Below are positions 45,094 to 54,479 of a DNA stretch of 64,000 nucleotides, piece by piece. Source of the stretch: Chitinispirillales bacterium. Its GTDB lineage: Bacteria > Fibrobacterota > Chitinivibrionia > Chitinivibrionales > Chitinispirillaceae. The translations under genes were made by a program, and so were the position numbers. The first letter of the stretch is position 1, and each line of letters starts with the position of its first letter. Under the pieces are notes generated by a model that saw nothing but the letters and a program-made list of their open reading frames with translations, was not told the DNA's origin and searched no databases. Location: NCBI GenBank assembly GCA_031254105.1, contig JAIRVB010000040.1, positions 17,970-81,969 on the forward strand, in the 5' to 3' direction.

Positions 45094-45333
45094 ACCCCGC
45101 TCCTTTTTATTAATTGTATATAATTAATAGAAAATACATAAAAACCGCGCAAAGAGCTACCTTTGCGGTAAAATCCGCGTATAACCCGGTAACGAATCAA
45201 TTTTTTTATTAGCGAAAACTTTCCCATTACCGCGGTAAAAACATATGTAAGGCAAAGAGAGTTTTATCTGGAAATCATCAACCGCCCCGGTGATCGTTCC
45301 GTATCTGTAATGTTATCTATATGTCAATTGCTA
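45094..45333. other. Non-coding gap with half of a REP-like palindrome
   Basis: No gene seen. GGTGATCGTTCC (45289-45300) is one arm of the palindromic repeat found at 30294-30572. ACCGCGGTAAAA and TTTGCGGTAAAA words repeat within the gap. Confidence 0.4.
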
Positions 45334-47292
45334 TTATTTTCTGAACAACAAAGCCTCAGCGCAAAGCGCAACTCCTAAAATTACCCAAAGCCAGTTAGAC
45401 CAGATATTATTTGAAAGATTTTTGATTTGTTCAAGCAGCTCCTGCGCTTCGAAATAATAGATACCTCGTTCATTGGGGATGACCGGGCGCTTAAATTTCA
45501 TTTCTGTTTCGTCAGGATGAGTTGAGACTGATATTACCGATGTTTCTCCGGTTGAAGATGTAAGTGAGTATATGCCGGGTTTGTCAACTTTTACAAAGGG
45601 TTGAGCTGACCACGCGGAGATAAGTTTAGCGTCTTTATCATAAAGCGCACCGCTGCGTTCTGTTCCGAAAAACGGATTACGTTGAATATGCCCCGCGTAC
45701 CAGATATTTTCCGTTTGCGCGTTTCCTTTGAGCGCGAATCTGCTCAATCTATCTACAAAAGGTACAAAAAATCCGGTTTCACATAGGTTATTTGCATCTG
45801 TTATTCCTATAGGAGTTGATAACAGCACAAATTCAAGTTTGGGATTTTTTACAAATGTAGCTAAAGGGAAATTGCCCGCTCTTACAAGAGGCGTTCCGGG
45901 AACAGGATTTCGATAGCGGTAGATACGGGCTTTACTGCTTGAGATATTAGGAAATCCCATCCAAAGATCCGATTTCGTATCAGTTAATACAGGATTAGCC
46001 CCTTTTTCGATTGTTTTGGCGGCAGGCATTGAAAAGCCGCTTCGCTGTAAAAAATCTACTCCAAAATCCCGTTCCTGATAATGATCCAAACAAATGATAA
46101 TTCCTCTGTCGATGCCACTTCCTGAAATAAAAGACTCAAGTATTCTGGATTGACCGCTGAAACTATTTACAATCACTAAATCCGCTGAATTCAAATCCTC
46201 ATAAGACAGTTCACCCCCCTCCTTCAGCGAAACATTCGTCCAAAAGTCCGGAGCCGCCGCTTTAAGCGCTGCCGCAATAACTTTATTACGCTTGGCATTC
46301 CCTACGACAAGAACGGTTCTACCCCTCTCTGCTGTCAACGCGAAATAACCAATATTATCAAAAGGTAAAGGGTCTCTTGCCTGGAGTTCGATTTTTCCCC
46401 AAGAACCGCTGCTTATTACTCCTGACGGCATATCAAATGTCACCTGAACGGAATCACCATTAACGCAAACGATTTTTTTCTGTCCGATTCGTAAATCCCC
46501 CGCGACAAGCTCAACAAATGAGGAATCCAAATCAGCCCCATCAGCATGAATGACAGCGGAAACTCCGTTTTTGAGAGTTGAGCTCCCACTCACTTTTACA
46601 GAGTGATTCCACGGCTTTGAAGGCGTTACCGAAACGCAGATCACATTCTTGTTTGTTTCAACAAGTCTCTCTGAAAGCGAATCAAAAAGAGCTGCTGTAC
46701 TCGTCTTAAAATCACTTATCATTACAAACTGCGCATTAGCCGCAAACGCAGAAGCTGCTATAAATGCGTTGACAGCTTCCTCAAGATTAGAGGGGCCGAA
46801 ACGGCCGGCAAACTCACGCGCTCCCTTCTCTCTTGATAAAAGAAAACGGCCGCTTTCGTGATCAAAATAATAGTGATCAACAGTACTTGGAAGAATATTT
46901 ACTAATGAACCGAGAATATCTTCCGCACGCTGGCCCGAAGTTTTCCCGTTTTCCATATATTCCATGCTTACGGCAGGGTCAACCCAACTGTAAAGAGTGC
47001 TTTGAGGATCACGCAGGGCCACAAGCGGGCCGCGTTTATCATGAAGTCCCGCAAAAATAAGTATAAGAACAATAATCAGAAGCAGCCGCGAGATTAATAA
47101 AAGTAACTGACGCAGTTTTTTTGCTTTGGACTGACTGACTGCCGCTGTTGAGAAAAAACGCAGTGTGGAGATATCCATGCGTTTTGTGGCTTTACGCCTG
47201 AAAAAATGTAAAAACAGTATGACGGCGGTAAAGAAAGACGCCCAAAGAAATGCCGATTGAAAAAAAGACAGGCTTGATAAAAAGGATAGCAT
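45334..47292 (-). CDS. BatA-like membrane protein with von Willebrand-type region
   Basis: 652 aa. The first 90 residues are the BatA/aerotolerance N-terminal domain with two membrane spans (FLWASFFTAVILFLHFF and LLLLISRLLLIIVLILIFAGLHD). A long periplasmic part follows with a degenerate vWA-like segment (FVMISDFKTSTAALFDSL) and a GATase-like stretch (DLVIVNSFSGQSRILESF). A C-terminal membrane span (WSNWLWVILGVALCAEALLF) ends the protein. It pairs with the DUF58 gene 3 bases upstream, the usual partner in Bat-type operons; no moxR gene is adjacent. Confidence 0.85.
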   Translation of the reverse strand: MLSFLSSLSFFQSAFLWASFFTAVILFLHFFRRKATKRMDISTLRFFSTAAVSQSKAKKLRQLLLLISRLLLIIVLILIFAGLHDKRGPLVALRDPQSTLYSWVDPAVSMEYMENGKTSGQRAEDILGSLVNILPSTVDHYYFDHESGRFLLSREKGAREFAGRFGPSNLEEAVNAFIAASAFAANAQFVMISDFKTSTAALFDSLSERLVETNKNVICVSVTPSKPWNHSVKVSGSSTLKNGVSAVIHADGADLDSSFVELVAGDLRIGQKKIVCVNGDSVQVTFDMPSGVISSGSWGKIELQARDPLPFDNIGYFALTAERGRTVLVVGNAKRNKVIAAALKAAAPDFWTNVSLKEGGELSYEDLNSADLVIVNSFSGQSRILESFISGSGIDRGIIICLDHYQERDFGVDFLQRSGFSMPAAKTIEKGANPVLTDTKSDLWMGFPNISSSKARIYRYRNPVPGTPLVRAGNFPLATFVKNPKLEFVLLSTPIGITDANNLCETGFFVPFVDRLSRFALKGNAQTENIWYAGHIQRNPFFGTERSGALYDKDAKLISAWSAQPFVKVDKPGIYSLTSSTGETSVISVSTHPDETEMKFKRPVIPNERGIYYFEAQELLEQIKNLSNNIWSNWLWVILGVALCAEALLFRK

Positions 47293-47294
47293 AG

Positions 47295-48188
47295 CTAAAA
47301 AAGACGCCTCCTTTTTTCAATAACGCGCATCAGAGAGGTGTGAAAGGGTTCAGCGGTAGTTACTACCGCGAAATCAATCTCAAGTTCGCGTGAAATGGTT
47401 TTAAGTTCAGCGTGATGAGAAGCGAAACCCTGATTAAAAAACTTTGCGGCGGTCTGTGAATCAATAGTTATCATCTGTCCGGTTTCAAGATCTTTCAAAC
47501 GAAAATCGGATCTCCCGCTGAAATCAAGCTCCATCGGATCCGCAACAGCGATGGCTAAAATATCCTGACGCTTAAAACGCAAATGCCGCAGCCCCCTGGC
47601 AATGTTCTCCGGGCTGTCAAAAAAATCTGATATCACAATACAAAGACCGCGCCTTTTAATCATTGCGGCAACATCATTAATAGCGTCACCGCATTTGGTC
47701 TGGTTTTGAGCGGCAGCGGTTTCTAAATGAGAGATTATGTTTTTTAACTGTAAATTAGTTGATTTAGGAGATAAGTAGCAATGTATCCGCTCATCAAAAG
47801 CGGCTAAACCCACGGCATCCTTCTGACGGATAAGTATCCAGGCAAACGCCGCGGCAAGTGTGCGGCCATAGTCAAATTTTGTCATTGAGGCGCTGCTGCC
47901 AAACCCCATTGAAGCGCTTTTATCAATAAGTATATGGGCACCCATGTTGGTTTCATCCTCATAAAGCCGCACAACGCTTTTATCAGACTTGGCGTATTTG
48001 CGCCAGTCAATTTTACGCGCAGGTTCACCGTTTAAATAAGGGCGGTATTCCAAAAACTCAGAGGAGAAACCATGGAACGGGCTTTTGTGAAGCCCCGCAA
48101 TCGTCCCCTCAACAATCATTTTAGCCCTAAGAGACAGATTGCGGACAGGCAGCATATGTTCAGGACGCAAAACAGAAAAAGTGTTCAT
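47295..48188 (-). CDS. DUF58-domain protein
   Basis: 297 aa. FLEYRPYLNGEPARKIDWRKYAKSDKSVVRLYEDET is the DUF58 signature and ILIDKSASMGFGS a vWA-type metal site (DxSxS). The protein belongs to MoxR-DUF58-BatA systems thought to assemble or chaperone envelope complexes. It ends 2 bases before the BatA-like gene starts, so the two are co-transcribed. Confidence 0.93.
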   Translation of the reverse strand: MNTFSVLRPEHMLPVRNLSLRAKMIVEGTIAGLHKSPFHGFSSEFLEYRPYLNGEPARKIDWRKYAKSDKSVVRLYEDETNMGAHILIDKSASMGFGSSASMTKFDYGRTLAAAFAWILIRQKDAVGLAAFDERIHCYLSPKSTNLQLKNIISHLETAAAQNQTKCGDAINDVAAMIKRRGLCIVISDFFDSPENIARGLRHLRFKRQDILAIAVADPMELDFSGRSDFRLKDLETGQMITIDSQTAAKFFNQGFASHHAELKTISRELEIDFAVVTTAEPFHTSLMRVIEKRRRLF

Positions 48189-48258
48189 TATAAAGCGCCC
48201 TCCGGCTCACACTGCGTAACGCTGAATATTATTCCCAATTCCGAACTATCCTCTTCGC

Positions 48259-49434
48259 CTACGCCACATGACGGCGGTCATGCTGGTATCCCTTGGTTTT
48301 TTCTTTAATAATCGACTCCGCCTTACGCTTTTGCTGCTGACGGATAATAACCTCGGAGAGCAATTCCTTTACACCGCGCATATCATCCGCACTGAATGAT
48401 GATACAAAAAGAGAATCAGGAAAACTTAACCGCAGCTGCTTGCGAACAAAAGGATCATCCACAAGGTCAGCTTTATTGAATAGATAAAATTTTTCCACAT
48501 CACCCGCCCCCAGTTCCTCAAGCACCGAGTTCACAGTCTCAAGCTGCTGGTCAATCCATGCGCTTGACGCGTCGAGAACAACTATCAACAGGTCTGATTC
48601 AGCCGCTACGCTTAGAGTACTTCTGAAAGACGCTACAAGATCGTGCGGCAATTTACGTAAAAAACCAACTGTGTCGGATATTACCGCGTTTCCCGCCCCC
48701 TGGATATACACTCTTCGGGTAGCTGTGTCAAGAGTCGCGAAAAGCTTATCCTCCACAAGCACGTCTGATCCGCAAAGCGCGTTTAACAGCGATGATTTAC
48801 CAACGTTAGTGTATCCGACAAGAGACGCCTTAAACATGGCACTGCGGCTCTTTCGCTGCACGACCCTGTTTTTTTCTATCTTTTTAAGCCGCTCCTTAAG
48901 ATCGGCTATTTTCTTCTGAACAAGACGCCTGTCAACCTCAAGCTGCTTCTCTCCCGGCCCCCGCATTCCTATTCCGCCGCTGCCAAACCCCTCAGAAAAG
49001 TGAGCCCACGCATGGGTAAGCCTCGGATAGATGTTTTTCATCTGCGCAAGCTCCACCTGCACCTTAGCTTCAACTGTTTTTGCGTGCAAAGCGAAAATAT
49101 CAAGGATAAGCTGGCTTCTGTCAAGCACTTTGCTTTTGGTGATTTTTTCGATATTGCGCATCTGTCCCGGAGAAAGCTGCGCGTCTATAATGAGCGTCTT
49201 TACCTCATTTTCCTGCATAAACGCGCGTATCTCGTGAAGCTTACCCTCACCAAGGTAGGTTGAGGCGGCAATACTCTCCTTTTTCTGCACAAATGTCGCG
49301 GCGATCTGCGCGCCCGCGGTTGAGCAAAGCATCGCCATCTCCTGCATATCCTCCTCAAAAAGCGTTGTGCTGCTTCCGGCAAGATGCAGACCTGCGATTA
49401 CTACTTTTTCATATGAGGTTTTGTTTTCGTCCAC
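48259..49434 (-). CDS. hflX: GTPase HflX
   Basis: 391 aa. The N-terminal HflX domain has STYLGEGKLHEIRAF, DAQLSPGQMRNIE and LTHAWAHFSEGFGSGGIGMRGPGEKQLE. The G domain has GYTNVGKSSLLNAL (G1), DTVGFLRKLPHDLVASF (G3) and FNKADLV (G4). HflX binds the 50S subunit and splits or rescues stalled ribosomes, notably under heat stress. Confidence 0.96.
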   Translation of the reverse strand: MDENKTSYEKVVIAGLHLAGSSTTLFEEDMQEMAMLCSTAGAQIAATFVQKKESIAASTYLGEGKLHEIRAFMQENEVKTLIIDAQLSPGQMRNIEKITKSKVLDRSQLILDIFALHAKTVEAKVQVELAQMKNIYPRLTHAWAHFSEGFGSGGIGMRGPGEKQLEVDRRLVQKKIADLKERLKKIEKNRVVQRKSRSAMFKASLVGYTNVGKSSLLNALCGSDVLVEDKLFATLDTATRRVYIQGAGNAVISDTVGFLRKLPHDLVASFRSTLSVAAESDLLIVVLDASSAWIDQQLETVNSVLEELGAGDVEKFYLFNKADLVDDPFVRKQLRLSFPDSLFVSSFSADDMRGVKELLSEVIIRQQQKRKAESIIKEKTKGYQHDRRHVA

Positions 49435-49653
49435 ACTAATAATTCGTTGTCCACCGGTATATTGTTGGAGGCATCTGGTCTTAATTACAAAAATAGTATT
49501 TAAGTAATGAATAGAAGCGAGAAATGTTTTGGCTAAGCGCAGGAATTGTTAAGTACCGGTTGGATATACGCAATGATGATATACAAAATGCGATGTCAAC
49601 AAATTGAGCTTTTCTGTTCCTTTGTCTGAAGCTGTGAAAAAGCTTGGTGTAAA

Positions 49654-51078
49654 TTAGTTCCTGGTCCAATCTGTATTAAAAAACTCCCCTCTGGGTTTGT
49701 CAACGCGCTCATAGGTGTGCGCTCCGAAATAGTCCCGCTGAGCCTGTAAAAGGTTTGCGGGTGAGGCAGCGCGCCTGTAACCATCATAAAAACTAAGCGC
49801 CGCGCAGAGAGCGGGGGCCGCAATGCCTGATGTAACCGCTGAACACGCTACCCTTCTCCAGGATTCCTGACAATCGGCAAGTATGCCGCTAAAATAATCG
49901 TCAAACAATAGATTCTGTAAATCACTATTTTTTTTGAACGCACTCTTTATATTATCTAAAAAGACGCTGCGAATTATGCAGCCTTCACGCCATAAAGAAG
50001 CGATATTGCCAAAATCAAGATTCCATGAATACTCTTTCGCCGCTTCTTTCATCAGCATAAACCCCTGGGCATATGAGATGATTTTTGACGCAAGCAGGCC
50101 TTTTCGTATATCCTCAGCCATCTGCCATTTATCGTGTGTTAAAGAAATTTCCGGCCCTTTAAGAATTAATGACGCTGCAGCTCTCTCATCAAGCCTTGCC
50201 GATAAAGCCCGCGCGTAAACAGCTTCTGTGATAAGAGTTACAGGCACTCCTAATTCAAGAGAATTTACAGATGTCCATACGCCTGTTCCCTTTTGTCCCG
50301 CCCTGTCAAGAATCTTTTTTACAAGCGGTTCACCGTCATCATCCTTAAAATAAAATATTTTGGCGGTTATCTCAATAAGATAGCTGTCAAGCTCTGTTTT
50401 GTTCCATTGTTTAAAAGTTTCTGCAATCTCAGTATAATCCATACCAATAACATCTTTTAGTAACGAGTATGCCTCGCTGATAAGCTGCATATCGCCATAC
50501 TCAATTCCGTTGTGGATCATCTTGACATAATGCCCCGCCCCATCAGTTCCAACCCAATCGCAGCACGGTTCACCGCTTATGGTTTTTGCGCTTACCGACT
50601 GAAAAATATCCTTTAAAAGAGGCCATACCTCAGGATTTCCGCCAGGCATAATCGAAGGGCCGTGCCTTGCCCCCTCTTCACCGCCGGAAATACCGGCGCC
50701 GCAAAAAAGAATCCCTTTTTTAGTCAGATAATCAGTACGCCGGATAGAATCCTTAAAAAAGCTGTTGCCGCCGTCAATTATACAATCGCCCTCTTCCAGA
50801 AATGGCAGCGCATGTTCAATAAACTCATCAACCGCTGTTCCAGCCTTTACCATCAACATCACTTTACGCGGTCTTTTAAGTTTGGCGCAAAGCTCCTTTA
50901 ACGAATGCGTACCAACGATCGTACCCCTGCCAGCAGCATCGCCTTTAAGAAAATCATCAACCTTTGAGACAGTCCTGTTATAAACCGCAACGCTCTTGCC
51001 TTTGTCGTTCATGTTGAGAATGAGATTGCGCCCCATTACCGCAAGGCCGATCACCCCTATGTCGCATTTGTTATCCAT
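49654..51078 (-). CDS. gnd: 6-phosphogluconate dehydrogenase (decarboxylating)
   Basis: 474 aa, full length. VIGLAVMGRNLILNMNDKG is the NADP-binding start (GxAxMGxNLxLN). IIDGGNSFFKDSIRR, CGAGISGGEEGARHGPSIMPGG and KMIHNGIEYGDMQLI are catalytic-site signatures, and FNTDWTRN closes the protein. It oxidises 6-phosphogluconate to ribulose-5-phosphate, releasing CO2 and NADPH. gntK follows upstream by 62 bases, giving gluconate entry into the pentose phosphate pathway. Confidence 0.97.
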   Translation of the reverse strand: MDNKCDIGVIGLAVMGRNLILNMNDKGKSVAVYNRTVSKVDDFLKGDAAGRGTIVGTHSLKELCAKLKRPRKVMLMVKAGTAVDEFIEHALPFLEEGDCIIDGGNSFFKDSIRRTDYLTKKGILFCGAGISGGEEGARHGPSIMPGGNPEVWPLLKDIFQSVSAKTISGEPCCDWVGTDGAGHYVKMIHNGIEYGDMQLISEAYSLLKDVIGMDYTEIAETFKQWNKTELDSYLIEITAKIFYFKDDDGEPLVKKILDRAGQKGTGVWTSVNSLELGVPVTLITEAVYARALSARLDERAAASLILKGPEISLTHDKWQMAEDIRKGLLASKIISYAQGFMLMKEAAKEYSWNLDFGNIASLWREGCIIRSVFLDNIKSAFKKNSDLQNLLFDDYFSGILADCQESWRRVACSAVTSGIAAPALCAALSFYDGYRRAASPANLLQAQRDYFGAHTYERVDKPRGEFFNTDWTRN

Positions 51079-51140
51079 AAACGCTCCCCTCAGTTAATCT
51101 CGTTTCTCCGAGCCCAAAGCGGCGCGGAAAGGATAAATAC

Positions 51141-51644
51141 TCAACATCCGCAAAACCAGCCGTAAATCCATTTAACCGCCTGATCAACTATAAACTCAGG
51201 TGAGTTCTCCCCATCCACGGTAAAAGCGAGACGAGGCTCTTCAAGATCCGCAAACTGAGAATCGGCAATAGCGAGCGGAGCGAAATGTCCCTCTCTTTCG
51301 GCAAGACGGCGCTTAACAGTTTCAACTTTGCATTTAAGATATATAAAACGCACTCCAAGGGGGGAGCATCCCGTAAGCGTTCTGCGATACTTACCTTTGA
51401 GAGCTGAGCACGCTAAAACAAGAGTTTCAGCCCTGCGGAGGTACTCTGAAATAATCGCAGAAAGCGATCCTAACCAGCAAAAACGGTCCTCATCGGTAAG
51501 AGGTACGCCTTGCTTAATTTTTGAGATACTGGACTGCGGATGATAGTCGTCAGCATCAACAAAATGGGCGCAGATACGCTTTGCAAGCAGGTTTCCAACG
51601 GTAGTTTTGCCGCATCCGGCAACTCCCATTACCACGTACACCAT
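51141..51644 (-). CDS. gntK: Gluconokinase
   Basis: 167 aa. Walker A GVAGCGKTTVGNLLA, HFVDADDYHPQSSISKIKQGVPLTDEDRFCWL and LACSALKGKYRRTL are diagnostic for GntK. It phosphorylates gluconate to 6-phosphogluconate, the substrate of the adjacent gnd. Confidence 0.95.
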   Translation of the reverse strand: MVYVVMGVAGCGKTTVGNLLAKRICAHFVDADDYHPQSSISKIKQGVPLTDEDRFCWLGSLSAIISEYLRRAETLVLACSALKGKYRRTLTGCSPLGVRFIYLKCKVETVKRRLAEREGHFAPLAIADSQFADLEEPRLAFTVDGENSPEFIVDQAVKWIYGWFCGC

Positions 51645-51652
51645 ACAGCCGC

Positions 51653-52822
51653 TCAGACCGTTTTTGCGGCTGCATCTTTTGCCGCCGGTTTTACCTCAGT
51701 TTCAAAACGCAAATCTTTCAAAACAGCGGCTTCCTTACTCTGGTGTTCCCCAAGAAGGAGCGTGAAGTGCGGGAACTCAAGTCTTTTGGGATAACCGCTC
51801 CGCAGCTCCTCAAAAAACTTCATCTGTTCATCTTTAGGCACCGAGTAGATGTGTCTGAGTTTTTCATCATCTTTCATGATGGAATACGCTTTCTTAACTC
51901 CATCGTGAATCGGATTTTTAGACTTGCTTAAATCAATGATGTGTTTCTGAAGATGCATATCGCACTTTTCGCAATCCCAAATACCGCGCTTAAAGAAGAA
52001 AGCGTTTGCTCTAGCATAAATCATATCCGTGCCCCTGAGTTTACCATCAAGGGAGTGGCCCGCAATATGAGGCGTAGCGATATCGGCAAGACGCAGAGTT
52101 TCGACGCTTATTGCAGGCTCATTTTCAAAAACGTCAAGAACAATTATGCCAAGGCGCGAGCATACCGTTCTAAAACTGTTTTCGTCAAGAACTCTTCCGC
52201 GCGATGTGTTAATAAGCGCGGCTCCCTGCTTCATGCGTGAAACAAAATCACTGTTTACAATATGACAGGTGGCGTTATCGCCCGACTCAATAAGCGGCAC
52301 GTGAAGCGATATAATATCGCTGCGTTCAAGAGTTTCATCAAGAGTTTTATATATCTCATTTCCGGTAAGCGCTCTTTGGGGCGGATCGTTTAAAACGCAC
52401 TCCATACCAAGGGTGCGCGCCCTGCGGTAAACACGGCTTCCTACATTTCCCGCGCCTATGATCCCAAGGGTCAAATCGGCAGGGGTGCGGCCGCTTTTAA
52501 CGCAAATCTCAAGCAGCGCGGCTGTCACATATTCCGCGACAGAATCGGCGTTAGAACCGGGAGCGTGGGCAAAACCTATACAGTTCTCACGCAGGAACTC
52601 CGTATCAACATGGTCTACGCCTATAGTCGCGCTTGCGACAAATTTTACAGGCGTACCCTCTAAGAGTTCACGGGTAACCTGTGTAGTTGAACGGGTGAGG
52701 AGTATATCGGCATCTACAAGAAGCTGGCGGCCGATCTTGTAACCTGGCGCGGTAACAACCGTACCCATATCGGAAAACGCCTCTCTAACCTGATAGATAT
52801 TCTGATCTGCAATTATTTTCAT
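51653..52822 (-). CDS. pdxB: 4-phosphoerythronate dehydrogenase
   Basis: 389 aa. MKIIADQNIYQVREAFSDMG, VKFVASATIGVDHVDTEFL, APGSNADSVAEYVTAALL, the NAD site TLGIIGAGNVGSRV and ATPHIAGHSLDGK (catalytic His) match PdxB. It oxidises 4-phosphoerythronate in the pyridoxal-phosphate pathway. It ends 8 bases before gntK on the same strand. Confidence 0.9.
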   Translation of the reverse strand: MKIIADQNIYQVREAFSDMGTVVTAPGYKIGRQLLVDADILLTRSTTQVTRELLEGTPVKFVASATIGVDHVDTEFLRENCIGFAHAPGSNADSVAEYVTAALLEICVKSGRTPADLTLGIIGAGNVGSRVYRRARTLGMECVLNDPPQRALTGNEIYKTLDETLERSDIISLHVPLIESGDNATCHIVNSDFVSRMKQGAALINTSRGRVLDENSFRTVCSRLGIIVLDVFENEPAISVETLRLADIATPHIAGHSLDGKLRGTDMIYARANAFFFKRGIWDCEKCDMHLQKHIIDLSKSKNPIHDGVKKAYSIMKDDEKLRHIYSVPKDEQMKFFEELRSGYPKRLEFPHFTLLLGEHQSKEAAVLKDLRFETEVKPAAKDAAAKTV

Positions 52823-52854
52823 ATGTTACTATCCAATTTGGTAAACATTATATG

Positions 52855-52880
52855 CGCAACGATCGCTGACCGTTCCCTAT
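52855..52880. repeat. REP-like palindrome, diverged copy
   Basis: AACGATCG-CTGA-CCGTTCCCTA is a diverged member of the palindrome family found at 30294-30572. Confidence 0.5.
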
Positions 52881-53090
52881 AATGACGATAACACTATATA
52901 AAATAACACTTTTCAACATGAAAAACAGGTGAAAAATGCGCAACTCCCTAAACAAATTCGCTGCACTAGGGATTTATGCCAAAAAGGTAAATGAATTGTA
53001 CCAGTAATAGAAGGTTTTTATTATTTTCATACATCCGTATCAATTTCAAGCTTTTCCGTAATTACTCAATTATGAAAACAGGTGTGTTTT

Positions 53091-54035
53091 ATGATACCTA
53101 TCCCCCAAAAAGACTATGACTTACTTGTTATAGGCGAATGCTTTGTAGAATTCGCTTGCGAAAACGATGTGGTTAAGAACAATTCTTTCCAAAAAGATAT
53201 CGGCGGCGCGGATATTGTCGTTGCCGCCGCCGCGGCCAGGCTTGGCTCAGGCGTACAGCTTATCTCGGCAATCGCTCACGACCCGTTTTACTCCTTTATC
53301 CGTAACCAGCTCACCTCTCAGGGGATAAACACCGATCATGTTATCCCATGTCAGGGGTATAACGGCCTCTACTTTACAAGTAATAGTCACCCTGAAAGCC
53401 GCGAATACCTCATCCACCACCCCGGCACCGCAAACCGGCACATTAAACCTTCACGCACTTATGATGATCTGGTTGAAAAAAGTAAAATAGTTTACGCGTC
53501 AAGTGAATTGCAGTCTGTATCAAAAGCAACGCGCCATACGGTGTTTCAAGCGTTTCACTTCGCTCACTGCAATAACACGATGGTCGCCTACGACCCAAAT
53601 CTGCGGCTTAACCGATGGGAATCACTTGATGACGCAAGAGAATGCCTGTGGAGCGTACTGCCGCTTGTCGATGTAATATTTCTCTCATCCCCGGAGGAAT
53701 CCAAAGCGCTTTTCGGGCATGATAAGCCATGGGAGGTAATCGGTTTTTTGTGGGACAGGGGTGTAGATATTGTTGTGGTTAAAATGGGAAGCTGCGGGTG
53801 TATGGTAGGATATGAAGGAAAGATAAGAGAGTTTCCCGTGCCTGATATTGATCAAAGCTTCACCTCCCCAACACTTGTAGGGAGCGCTTTTAACGGCGGA
53901 TTCCTTCACAGTATTGCTGCCGGTTATGACGCGTTTGAGTCGGCGGAGCTCGCGAATTCGGTTGCTCTTTATAAAGGAATTAAGGGGGGGGGGATTGATT
54001 CTCTGCCAACAAGTCATGAACTGAAGATCGGTTGA
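53091..54035 (+). CDS. PfkB-family sugar-kinase-like protein lacking the catalytic Asp
   Basis: 314 aa from the ATG at 53091. The ribokinase fold is clear: DLLVIGECFVEFACEND, the family glycine motif FQKDIGGADIVVAAAAARLG, AYDPNLRLNRWES and VVVKMGSCGCMVGYEG. In motif 2, where the family has D-T-x-G-A-G-D-A-F, this protein reads SPTLVGSAFNGGF. The catalytic base Asp is Ser 265 and the GAG anion hole is LVG. Unless another residue takes over, it is probably not an active kinase. The closest family in layout is 2-keto-3-deoxygluconate kinase. Confidence 0.85.
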   Translation: MIPIPQKDYDLLVIGECFVEFACENDVVKNNSFQKDIGGADIVVAAAAARLGSGVQLISAIAHDPFYSFIRNQLTSQGINTDHVIPCQGYNGLYFTSNSHPESREYLIHHPGTANRHIKPSRTYDDLVEKSKIVYASSELQSVSKATRHTVFQAFHFAHCNNTMVAYDPNLRLNRWESLDDARECLWSVLPLVDVIFLSSPEESKALFGHDKPWEVIGFLWDRGVDIVVVKMGSCGCMVGYEGKIREFPVPDIDQSFTSPTLVGSAFNGGFLHSIAAGYDAFESAELANSVALYKGIKGGGIDSLPTSHELKIG

Positions 54036-54331
54036 AATTTTGGGTAATGATTAAACTATGCTGTAAGTTCACTGACAATTTCCTTATACTCATGTTTATT
54101 AAACCGCATATTCATGTAGGTTATGCCGAATATAAAACTGCAAGCTTCTTGCAGGTAGTTTACCATTAAGGCAGATGAAATTGGTATTGGCATGGCTCGT
54201 TTTACGCGAAGATGAATTTTATGCCGCATGGAACAAAGCTGTCAGAAAGATATTGATCCGGAATGGTTATTTCGGAACGGTGTAACTGTGTAAATCTTAC
54301 CTATGGTTTTACCATGAAAGGAATTATAATA
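54036..54331. other. Gap without a recognised gene
   Basis: About 300 bases. A short open stretch near 54235-54287 (KDIDPEWLFRNGVTV) looks protein-like but has no start, so it may be a gene remnant. Confidence 0.3.
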
Positions 54332-54437
54332 ATTCAACCTCAAAATAGATGTCCGAATGCAATAAATAAAAGATCAGATCACCTCATTTCTGCATTCTGC
54401 ATTATTATTTCTGCATTAATATCTTTTTCAAGTTGAA
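54332..54437. repeat. MITE-like palindromic element, copy 3 (opposite orientation)
   Basis: Outer arms ATTCAACCTCAAAA and TTTTTCAAGTTGAAT, with GATCAGATCACCTC and CTGCATT words between them. It is 17 bases longer than copy 1 because of an extra TTTCTGCATT word set. Confidence 0.78.
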
Positions 54438-54479
54438 TGAATATAGTTTACAGAAGTTCTTGTACGCCCCTATCATCCC

